Positions 25,170-33,616 of a DNA stretch of 64,000 nt are shown one piece after another. The notes under the pieces were generated by a model. It saw only the letters and a program-made list of their open reading frames with translations. It was not told the origin of the DNA and did not search any database. Location of the stretch: the NCBI GenBank assembly GCA_021740915.1, contig JAIOYW010000009.1, positions 1-64,000 on the forward strand, read 5' to 3'. A program made the translations under genes and the position numbers. Each line of letters starts with the position of its first letter. Position 1 is the first letter of the stretch. The DNA comes from Ignavibacteriales bacterium (GTDB lineage: Bacteria > Bacteroidota > Ignavibacteria > Ignavibacteriales > Melioribacteraceae).

Positions 25170-27110
25170 TCGCGTCAAGCGAACACGCCGCGTCTCGCTT
25201 AGTAGCAGCCACGAAAGCACGAATAAATTGTGTGGAAGGCGAAAAGATGTCTGAACCAGGATTTATTTGATTAAATGATTAGCATGATGTTTTTTTAATC
25301 CCGAATGCCCTGCCTGCGGCAGGCAGGCGAAGGCAGGGGATGAAATTATTATAGAAATTAAACCCCCTGGCAAACCATGAACCCCGAAGGTTATGAAATA
25401 ACACGAACATTCTCATAAGCACCGAAGGTGCGGGATTATTTCCACAGATACCGCTCATCTTTATAATCGATTTCGTTAGTTCAGTTTATTCCGCACCTTC
25501 GGCGCTTATTGATGATCTGTGACTTATTCGCCTTGGACTTCGCCCAAGGCTACTGATCTCCGCACCTTCGGTGCTTATTAGAACCCCTTCCACTTTTTAG
25601 ACTTTCGTCATGCCCAGGTCCGACTTTATCGCATTTATGGAACTTGGCTTTACATTCATTATTCTTCTGAATCAGCACTGAAGGTGCGATAATGATTAGA
25701 TTAATCCGATTAAGCTAATTATGCACTGTTTTACGGCAAAAGCACGAACGGGTGTGGTGGGTCGGTGACATATTAGATTATTTCGCAATCATGTCATTGC
25801 CGCGCTCTGTGGGGGTAGACTGAGGAGCCTGGGACGAAGCGATCTCAGAGTAATTGTCTGAACCATGATTTATGAGATTAAATGATTACCTTGATTCTTT
25901 TTAATCCCGAAGAAAAACCCCAGACGGAAGATCAATGATCCCGAAGGTTATGAAATAACACGAACATTCTCATAAGCACCGAAGGTGCGGTGATCAGTAA
26001 CACAGCCCGAAGGGCTGTGAAATCAAACGAACATTCTCACAAGCGCCAACGGTGCGGGATTATTCCCACAGATACCGCTCATCTTTATAATCGATTTTGT
26101 TAGTTGAGTTTATTCCGCACCTTCGGTGCTTATATGAACCCCTTCCACTTTTTAAACTTTCCTCATGCCCAAGTCCAACTTTATCGCATTTATGGTACCT
26201 GGCTTAACGTCATTTGCAGTAAAGATCGCCACGCCTCGCTGAAAAGATGCGAGTCTCGCGATGACAGCGCTATTGGAAAATTCCCCGAAAAAACGTTTCA
26301 TTGCCTCATCCCGTTTCGCGGGACGATGACATATTCAAAGTATCAGCTAATCCCGAATACATGTCATTGCGAACCCCATTTTTTCGGGGTGAAGCAATCT
26401 CCACCTGGGAATAATATCAGATCACTGCGTATGCGGAAAGATTCCCCTCTTGAGAGGGGTGGCGCCTGAGCACCAACGGTGCGGTGATCAGTAACACAGC
26501 CCGAAGGGCTGTGAAATCAAACGAATACTCTCACAAGCGCCAACGGTGCGGGATTATTCCCACAGATACCGCTCATCTTTATAATCGATTTCGTTAGTTC
26601 AGTTTATTCCGCACCTTCGGCGCTTATTTGAACCTCTTCCACTTTTTAGACTTTCTTTATGCCCAAGTCCAACTTTATCGAGTTTATGGAACTTGGCTTA
26701 ACATTAATTATTCTTCTGAATCAGCACTGAAGGTGCGATAATGATTAGATTAATCCGATTAAGCTAATTACGCACTGTTTTACGGCAAAAGCACCAACAG
26801 GTGTGGGTTGGATGCCTGCGAGTATTGTCTGTTTTCAAAAAATAATCCTGAAAAACAATGTTCGCCCCCTTTGGGGCGCAGAAAATCTTGCATACTAATA
26901 TTGCTATAAACGTTTGATGCCTTCGGCATCATGGGTAAGCAGATTCACCCTGCTTCCTCATGCTATTGGCCTCACAAAACCCCGCCGCCAAGCTCCGCAG
27001 CGCCAGGCAGGGTGACATTAAAATTTGGCCTAGAAATCAATTGAGAGGGGTGAGTTTGCTGCAAAGCGAACACCCCGAGTCTCGCTTAGTAGCAGCCACG
27101 AATGCACGAA
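25170..27110. repeat. Large non-coding repeat block 1
   Basis: About 1.9 kb without a credible gene. It contains arrays of perfect hairpins with 3-nt loops: GCACC-GAA-GGTGC, CAGCCC-GAA-GGGCTG, GCACC-TTC-GGTGC and CCTTG...CAAGG. It opens with CGAATAAATTGTGT and GATGAAATTATTATAGAAAT and closes with GTGTGGGTTGGATGCCTG...TTGATGCCTTCGGCATCA (about 26800-26930). Block 2 at 37-39.8 kb has the same ends and modules. A tandem unit boundary (GGTTATGAAATAA) recurs at about 25389 and 25946. From 27111 to 27350 I see nothing. Confidence 0.8.
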
Positions 27111-27350
27111 TAATTTTCTGAACCTTGATAATACCAAAACCGTGGGTCACTATGGTTCCCGAATTGATCCAGACCAGCTTCAGGCTCTTGAGAATCCGGT
27201 GAATCGGGGGGCAAGTGATTCATTGGCAGGCTTGCCCCGTATTTTTATAATCAATCAGAACATTAACCCGGTTGTTTATGGTGACTCAAACCCAATCATT
27301 TATCACAATAACCGAAGCTGTGCAGTCTTATCAAGGGGTACAGTTAACTC

Positions 27351-28925
27351 TTATCTTCTGTGGTAAGGTTGTTCGTAAATATCCTCATTTTTATTACTCT
27401 GTTTTAATAACCCACCGTTATTGTAATATTTTGTTCTCGATCTAAAATCATTTACAACATCATAAAAATAATTGTCTGAATTAAATAAAATATCAATAAT
27501 TTCAGAATTCGAGGACAATTCAGAGTGATCAATCAAATCAGCATAACGTAATATGAACGATTCTCTGGTTATATAAAGCTTTTGCATAACAGAGTTAGGG
27601 AGTTTTGGCAACTTATATTTCGTTATTGTATTATCATTATAAATGAACCAATAACTACCATTATTATTTGTCCAGGATGAACGATTCTGAATAAAGTCTC
27701 CGGAAGCAGAGATTTCAAAATTATCAATTGAGGTGCTTATAAATTCAAAATCTGCATTAATCTTTCTGAAAGTATTTGGAATATCTCCATATACTGATTG
27801 GTACCAAAAGTAGTCATTATTGTTCTCATCATAATAGTATATGCTTGTTCTGTATTCAGAAAAAGATGATTCCGGGTAATATAAATTAATTGAACTAGCA
27901 GAGTTTTCGTTATCATATCCATAATCCAGCCTGTAATTACCTTCGTAGCGACGTCCCGGAACAGTGAACCCATACAGGTATTTTGTGAAATCTGTCGAAT
28001 TGCCGGGGAGGTAAACTGTTTTAGAGGACGCGGTTTGCATATTCTGAAGATTGTCCTGCCTGGTTCCCGGAGCAACATCATACAGCCATAGATATTTAAC
28101 TCCATTGTTTACTGTATTTAATCTGAGGTAAAAATTTTGCGGGCTTTCATAAAACAAATAATCAAGAGGTAATGTTAGTTTACCGTAGTTTGAAGAACGA
28201 GAATTCCATTTAGTGGAAATTGTATATCCTGCATGTTCCGGTACATTTTGAAAATCAAGTTTTACATTATATTGTGTGTTATAATCTGCTGTAGGATAGC
28301 TTTTCCATGTCCATGAACTTCCAACCGGAATATTCATATCGGTAGAAATAGTGGAAGACTGGCTATTGCCGATCACTGTGGTCACACTTATTTTCGTAAT
28401 ATCTCCGGAAACTATTTTACTTAGTCCATCATTGATGAACATTTCAAAACTATCGTTACCGGACCAGGTTTTCTCAGCTAAAACATTCCCATCCATATCT
28501 GAAATAAAAATGATTGCCTGGCCATTTTCCGGGGTCAACCAGTTATCCTTAAATGTCGCTTTAAATAAATAGTTTGCAACAATTACTTTTACAATGGCTG
28601 ACAATGTTTCATTTCCGGCTATATCTATTGCTTTGCATTGCAGATTATGCTCACCGTTTGAGGCTTGCTTCGTGTCCCAGGATATTTCGAATGGTTTACT
28701 GCGAATGGCTGACAACAATTCACCATCAACAAAAAACTCCACTTTGCTAATAACATCGTTATCAGCAACTGTTGCAATTATTTTTACAGAATCGCGGACT
28801 GAAGCCTCGTTCACAGGTGATGAAATACTTACTTGTGGCGGTGTTGTGTCAGGTTCGGTTGTCTCCTCACAGCCCCAGGCAAGTATTAATAATACGCTGA
28901 GTATGGATTTTATTATAAGTTTCAT
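27351..28925 (-). CDS. Lipoprotein with bacterial Ig-like domain
   Basis: 524 residues starting at ATG 28925 (an upstream in-frame extension is ignored because the signal peptide begins here). The lipobox LILAWGC gives a lipidated Cys near residue 19. Residues about 30-115 form an Ig-like domain (PPQVSISSPVNEASV...DNDVISKVEFFVDGEL) common in surface proteins of this phylum. The rest is Tyr/Asn-rich beta structure without a known family. It is probably an outer-membrane-anchored surface protein. Not obviously in an operon. Confidence 0.75.
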   Translation of the reverse strand: MKLIIKSILSVLLILAWGCEETTEPDTTPPQVSISSPVNEASVRDSVKIIATVADNDVISKVEFFVDGELLSAIRSKPFEISWDTKQASNGEHNLQCKAIDIAGNETLSAIVKVIVANYLFKATFKDNWLTPENGQAIIFISDMDGNVLAEKTWSGNDSFEMFINDGLSKIVSGDITKISVTTVIGNSQSSTISTDMNIPVGSSWTWKSYPTADYNTQYNVKLDFQNVPEHAGYTISTKWNSRSSNYGKLTLPLDYLFYESPQNFYLRLNTVNNGVKYLWLYDVAPGTRQDNLQNMQTASSKTVYLPGNSTDFTKYLYGFTVPGRRYEGNYRLDYGYDNENSASSINLYYPESSFSEYRTSIYYYDENNNDYFWYQSVYGDIPNTFRKINADFEFISTSIDNFEISASGDFIQNRSSWTNNNGSYWFIYNDNTITKYKLPKLPNSVMQKLYITRESFILRYADLIDHSELSSNSEIIDILFNSDNYFYDVVNDFRSRTKYYNNGGLLKQSNKNEDIYEQPYHRR

Positions 28926-29215
28926 TTTTATCACTCTAATTACATTGTTGAGAAATAAATTGCTAAGTTCATAACCAATAGCCACCGATTCCGCCGGAAA
29001 GCGAAGCCAGAAATAGCGGCTTCATACATAAATTCAGGTCAATAATTTCAAAAATGTATAGTCACACCGTGATTTCATTACTATTCCCGGCTCACAGTAA
29101 TATCAATTAACGAGTACAATTTACCCCCCGCCGATTTTAACAAAGTTATTATGAAAATTTATTCACTATTATTCCGGTTTTCTAATCCATCACTTCCTAA
29201 CAAGTGAATTCATCC

Positions 29216-30409
29216 CTATAAACTATACTTTATCGATGCAAAAAAATTGTAAAGATTAATATCAGTCTCATAAACTTTTGTCTCATATTTCCTTTCATAA
29301 GAGTAAAAGCTATACTGAGCAGCAAGATCTAATGTAAAATTTCTAATGTTCAGACCAATTCCACCGGTTAAACCCGTAATGGTTACAGGCTCTTCAGAAT
29401 TATCTTCGGTTTCATAATGAAGGCTCTCATTAAAAATTCCAAGTCTTATTGGAGTAGCCCCGTAATTAAGTTCTACTCCTAACCTGTAGCATCCGCCATC
29501 TGACATTTTTATGGGATCGTTATCAATTTCATACTGAGAAAAAGGACGGTCCTGATACTCAGCTGTTACAAGGAATTCTTTGGAAACTCTGAATCCGCCG
29601 CCAAAACTATAATAACTTGGATAAGTGTATTTATGCTCAAATTCCGTGCTTCCTAATGGCTCGCCATATTTATTTGTGACCTTTACTTTCTCTGTCTTGA
29701 ACTGGAAACCCGAATTATATGTAAAACCTAAACTCAATTCATCTGTAACTTCGGCAAACACCCCAAACTTAAAAAATGAAACATCATCATATGAATAATC
29801 TAATTTGCCGGCGTCTTTTTCACCCCAGTCATCTTCCTCAAAAGTGTAAATAAAATTGGTCATAAAGGATTTGTTATATGAAAGACCCACATTAAATCTT
29901 TTGAGAAAATTAACTGATGCACCGAGAGAGAGCAAATTTAATCCGCCCTCGGAAATTTCTTCTTTATTTAATGTGTGACCCTCTTCCTCATAGACTATTT
30001 CCAGGTTTTTCTTTGTGCTGTAATTATAATAGCTGAAGTATCCGGCCGCAAAAGTTATATTTGTTTCCGAGCCGGGCAAAGTATATGGATAAGCAACTGC
30101 GAAGTGAGTTAATTTTGGCTTTAATTGAAATTTTTCCTCATGATTTTTCAGATATTGATCTGCAAGTTCATAGCTTGAATTTCCAATAAAAGCACTGCCC
30201 CCAGCCTGAATTGTTACAGTCTTTAATGTTGCTAAGATACCCGGGTTTGAATAAAGGGCATTGCTCCCATTGCTGTTTATTATCTCAGTATTTCCCATCG
30301 CAGCTGATCTTGCATCCACAATATTTGGTACTTGCTGAAATATAATCTGAGCTTTGGAAACACTAATTAGAGTTAATATTATCAAGAATAACTTAATACT
30401 TGTTTTCAT
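29216..30409 (-). CDS. Outer-membrane beta-barrel protein (OmpP1/FadL or PorV-like)
   Basis: 397 residues with a Sec signal peptide (cleavage near SVSKAQ). The mature start VVDARSAAMGNT-like block (NIVDARSAAMGNTEIINSNG) and repeated amphipathic strands ending in aromatic residues are typical of the OMPP1/FadL/PorV/PorQ outer-membrane barrels. Some carry hydrophobic compounds and others support T9SS. It ends in the strand FFASIKYSL, with a C-terminal hydrophobic residue as in barrel proteins. It follows the BACON lipoprotein gene by 28 bp and is probably cotranscribed. Confidence 0.8.
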   Translation of the reverse strand: MKTSIKLFLIILTLISVSKAQIIFQQVPNIVDARSAAMGNTEIINSNGSNALYSNPGILATLKTVTIQAGGSAFIGNSSYELADQYLKNHEEKFQLKPKLTHFAVAYPYTLPGSETNITFAAGYFSYYNYSTKKNLEIVYEEEGHTLNKEEISEGGLNLLSLGASVNFLKRFNVGLSYNKSFMTNFIYTFEEDDWGEKDAGKLDYSYDDVSFFKFGVFAEVTDELSLGFTYNSGFQFKTEKVKVTNKYGEPLGSTEFEHKYTYPSYYSFGGGFRVSKEFLVTAEYQDRPFSQYEIDNDPIKMSDGGCYRLGVELNYGATPIRLGIFNESLHYETEDNSEEPVTITGLTGGIGLNIRNFTLDLAAQYSFYSYERKYETKVYETDINLYNFFASIKYSL

Positions 30410-30437
30410 AAAAATCTCCGGTGTGGTTTTTCTGAAT

Positions 30438-31652
30438 TTATTTTTTGAAATTGCTTACCTGATTAAGCCAAATTCCTTGAGGTGTTTCCGGGGCTCCTGA
30501 TACTGGAGCTTCTCCTCCTGATACTTTTTCGACATATACTCTGATGCCATATTCGGCGTCTATCCAGCAAGTCATGGGTTCACCTTCTTTATAAATACCT
30601 GAGAGTAAGGTACTATTGTTTTCGCTTCTATAATCAATTCCTATCTTAGGCCCATTGTCCGACAGATATTTTACGGCAATAAAAAACACCGGACTGCTGA
30701 ATATCTCGCTAACATCAAAGGTCTTCCAGCCTGTAAATTGCGAAGCATATGTTTTTATATCTCTCCAACTGTTCCAATCGGGGAAAGGATATGAATCTGA
30801 GTAGAATACATTGTCGCATCCCCGAATATGATACGAGTATGTTGTGTTGCTTGTCATATATATCTGGATTTGCGTTACTTTTGCAGCAGACCAACCAGCA
30901 GGCATGTTAAAACCAACATAAGTATGCCAGTTTTTCCCCGGATTCTCCTCGTACTCAAAACTTCCATCATCATTCTGCAGCCATTGTGCAGGAGTGGGGA
31001 CAATCATACTTACCGAAATCGTCTTTTCTTTGTTGATCTCGGAGTTATTTTTTACGGTTAAGGTTCCTGTATAAGTGCCGCTATTCAATGAACCTCCATC
31101 TACTATTACATTAATAGTTTCGCGGGCAGTAGAAGTCGTTCCGCTTGAAGGGGTAATATCACCTATCCAGTTTACATCCGAAGTTATGCTCCAGTTCATC
31201 TCACCTCTTCCGCGATTTTCAAGGTAAAACGTTTTTAACCCCGTATAAGTTGGAAAATTTAAAGATGAAGCTGAAACATATAGCTCGGTCATAACTTTGA
31301 CGACAATTTCTTTCGATTGCACAGTTTCATTACGTCCGTCATTAATTTTTATTGTAAACTTTGCTGTGCAGTTTTCAGAGGGGGATTTCCAGGTAACTGT
31401 TTTTGAAGTTGTGCCTGTTGTGAATGTGCCTTTATCAACTTCCCATTGGTAACTAAGTTTATCATTTTCTTTATCCGTAACGTCAACAGCGAGTTGGACT
31501 GTTTCATCCCAGTTTGCTGTGTCCTTTGTTGTTGTAAAAGCATTCACTTTTGGTTTTTCGTTTTGGACAAATGTTGGACTTGCATCCTCACAACTGCAGA
31601 AAATAATAATCGGGATAATAATTAAAATCAGATATAAACCCCTTGTTTTCAA
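30438..31652 (-). CDS. Surface lipoprotein with PKD-like and BACON-like domains
   Basis: 404 residues, translated from TTG at 31652. That start is chosen because GGAG lies 8 nt upstream and a lipoprotein signal follows directly (IIPIIIFCSC). A PKD/cadherin-like domain (about 25-120, DKENDKLSYQWEVDKGTF) is followed by a BACON-like domain (WSITSDVNWIGDITPSSGTTS) and a C-terminal beta-sandwich module. A putative regulatory palindrome lies 109 bp upstream (31761-31781). Likely first gene of an operon with the barrel protein. Confidence 0.8.
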   Translation of the reverse strand: MKTRGLYLILIIIPIIIFCSCEDASPTFVQNEKPKVNAFTTTKDTANWDETVQLAVDVTDKENDKLSYQWEVDKGTFTTGTTSKTVTWKSPSENCTAKFTIKINDGRNETVQSKEIVVKVMTELYVSASSLNFPTYTGLKTFYLENRGRGEMNWSITSDVNWIGDITPSSGTTSTARETINVIVDGGSLNSGTYTGTLTVKNNSEINKEKTISVSMIVPTPAQWLQNDDGSFEYEENPGKNWHTYVGFNMPAGWSAAKVTQIQIYMTSNTTYSYHIRGCDNVFYSDSYPFPDWNSWRDIKTYASQFTGWKTFDVSEIFSSPVFFIAVKYLSDNGPKIGIDYRSENNSTLLSGIYKEGEPMTCWIDAEYGIRVYVEKVSGGEAPVSGAPETPQGIWLNQVSNFKK

Positions 31653-31760
31653 ATGATCATCTCCTTTTGTTTTTCGGTAATTGACTGAAGCGCTCTTTAA
31701 TGAGACTTTCAATAAAAAATTGACCAATACAAAAATGCAAAAGCCGGGTTATTATCTGCC

Positions 31761-31781
31761 TCACGCAAATACGTGATTTTT
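31761..31781 (-). promoter_or_regulatory. Shared palindromic operator, copy 1
   Basis: TCACG-CAAATA-CGTGA followed by TTTTT on the plus strand. It lies about 109 bp upstream of the TTG start of the lipoprotein gene. Near-identical copies lie at 32776-32796 and 33548-33568, each upstream of another minus-strand gene. Confidence 0.6.
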
Positions 31782-31942
31782 AATAAACAGGATAATATTT
31801 TCAGAACTTTATCCGAAGGAAAGTTTTTCTACTTAAGGATTCTGAAGCATCCGGTCTGGTATTGAATTTCAAAGAAAAAATGTTCAATGCAGAAAGATTG
31901 CATAGCTGTGATTTGATATTGAGCCAAATCAGGGGACGCCGT

Positions 31943-32685
31943 TTACCATATATCTATTGGTATTTTAACATTGACCGCAGGGCGTGCGCTAATTACCGTT
32001 TCTTTACCTGTCCACAGGAGACCACCTGCAAAAACAGCTACTCCACCAATTATTGCAGTTGATGATCCACCAAACATATATTCTTCGTCTTCCAAATTTG
32101 AAGTCAACACTTCATCCAGCAGGCCCAAAACAACAAGAGTCCATCCGGTTGCTTCAATAATCGCCGCTAAAACATTTCCTGTTTCAGAGCGATCTTTTAC
32201 GACTTTAGAATGTCTGCTAACAAAATGACGGATTATTAGAGGTTTTTCTCCGACAGATACATCCACAATATCGGATGATGCCGGCCATGAGTAATTGCTA
32301 GGAGCTTCAAAAAGTAATTGATGGTAGCCATATGGCAGAGTCAGGGCAATCGGTGTTTTGCCCAATAGTTTTGTATCTAACTCAACAGATTGCAATCCTC
32401 CGGATGTTATCGCCCCATAACCTTCAATTGCACCCCGCCTCTCTTCATCGATTCAATAAGAGAAACTTTCCCGTCATTATCGAGAATATCCACAATTACG
32501 ATTCCTTCACCCGGTTTTGGAACTGGTTTATAGGGTAAGTTCAGTTGGTCGATTCCCTGGAATTCCGGGATTTCAGGTTTACCGGTTAACATATACTCAG
32601 TTGAATCAGGGTGGAGAATAGTACCGCATCCGATCGAAAGAAATTGTGCTAACAACAATGGCAACAAAATTTTCAGTTTTTTCAT
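31943..32685 (-). pseudogene. Lipoprotein gene split by a frameshift in a G run
   Basis: The first frame (32685 to 32407) gives a lipoprotein signal (LLPLLLAQFLSIGC) and a PEGA-like beginning, ending KRGGVQLKVMG. The second frame (to 31943) continues SGGLQSVELDTKLLGKTPIALTLPYGYHQ, the typical PEGA-domain text, then two hydrophobic segments. Adding one G to the GGGG run (plus-strand CCCC at 32413-32416) joins them into one protein of about 247 residues. The second frame has no credible independent start. It could be a real mutation, phase variation or a sequencing error. Confidence 0.65.
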
Positions 32686-32775
32686 GAGAGTTCCGTTTTA
32701 ATAATGAATATTAAACTGACCATCGGCAAATAACAGATTGTCAGTTGAAAATTATTCTTTCACTGATTTTTTTCA

Positions 32776-32796
32776 TCACGCAAACGCGTGATTTTT
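32776..32796 (-). promoter_or_regulatory. Shared palindromic operator, copy 2
   Basis: TCACG-CAAACG-CGTGA plus TTTTT, identical to copy 1 at 19 of 21 positions. It lies 91 bp upstream of the split lipoprotein gene start and just downstream of the response-regulator gene. A terminator reading is also possible because of the T tract. Confidence 0.6.
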
Positions 32797-32829
32797 GAGC
32801 AAGGGGAGATTTTATTTAATTAAGAGAGC

Positions 32830-33489
32830 TTAAATAATGCCCCTTTTTATGGCTTCTTTAACGACTGCGGCTTTTGAACTGACGTGAAGTTTTGTATAGA
32901 TATTTCGAATATGGCTATCTACTGTATGTATGCTTTTATTTAGTTTTCCTGCTATATCTTTTTTCGTGAATCCGTCTGCGAATAATTCGAGAACGTCCTT
33001 TTCACAATTCGAGAGCGTTTCATCTTCAGGTTCTTTTTTCTTTCTGAAAAATTTGATGAGTTTCAGCGCCACTTCCGGACTAAATGCTCCGCCGCCCTCT
33101 TCAACCTCATAAATTGAGGATACTATTTTGGATTCGGCATCGCCTTTCAGGATGTATCCGCTGGCTCCCGCTTTCAAGGCATCAAAAACTTTCTGATCTT
33201 CGTTGAATACAGAGAGCATAATAATTTTAAGCGAATTATTTAAACTGAGAATATGCGGGATTGCATCAATTCCCGAGCAAAAATCTTTATATTTCGGCAG
33301 ACCGATATCAAGCAGAATAATATCGGTATCAATATCGCACGTGAGAAATTCAAACGCTGTTCTTATATCGTTTTTAATCTCAATTCTACCAAAATTGCCT
33401 TCCGAGGCTATCAATAATTTCAGATTCTGTGCAAAGAGGTTATCATCATCAACGATAAGAAGATTAAGACTATGTTTTATTTCAGCCAT
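32830..33489 (-). CDS. NarL/LuxR-family response regulator
   Basis: 219 residues. A receiver domain (about 8-130) contains the acidic pair VDDD, the phosphoacceptor in IILLDIGLP, the switch region MLSVFN and K in GYILKGD. A GerE/LuxR helix-turn-helix (about 155-219) reads LSNCEKDVLELFADGFTKKD followed by a typical recognition helix. It follows the sensor kinase gene on the same strand (128-bp gap) and is its obvious partner. A copy of the shared palindrome lies 59 bp upstream of its start, suggesting autoregulation. Confidence 0.92.
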   Translation of the reverse strand: MAEIKHSLNLLIVDDDNLFAQNLKLLIASEGNFGRIEIKNDIRTAFEFLTCDIDTDIILLDIGLPKYKDFCSGIDAIPHILSLNNSLKIIMLSVFNEDQKVFDALKAGASGYILKGDAESKIVSSIYEVEEGGGAFSPEVALKLIKFFRKKKEPEDETLSNCEKDVLELFADGFTKKDIAGKLNKSIHTVDSHIRNIYTKLHVSSKAAVVKEAIKRGII

Positions 33490-33547
33490 CTCATTCCATC
33501 ACTCATTTAGAATATCCCAAATTTAGCAATCAGGCTGCCAAATAGCA

Positions 33548-33568
33548 TCACGTATAAACGTTATTTTT
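33548..33568 (-). promoter_or_regulatory. Shared palindromic operator, copy 3 (diverged)
   Basis: TCACGTATAAACGTTATTTT matches copy 1 at 17 of 21 positions, including the TCACG half and the T run. It lies 59 bp upstream of the response-regulator start, in the gap after the sensor gene. Confidence 0.5.
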
Positions 33569-33616
33569 TCGCAGATTGATTATTCCGGTAAAAATGACTC
33601 TTCTGCGAAATGTCTT

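Noticed and set aside
26104-26469. 121-codon open frame in repeat block 1
   Set aside because: It follows repeat sequences (including a TGTCATTGCGAA...GAAGCAATCTC element) and has no protein-like conservation or ribosome-binding site.
27142-27366. 74-codon open frame before the Ig-like lipoprotein gene
   Set aside because: No ribosome-binding site, no recognisable family, and it overlaps the end of a convergent real gene; it could be a worn fragment but cannot be supported.
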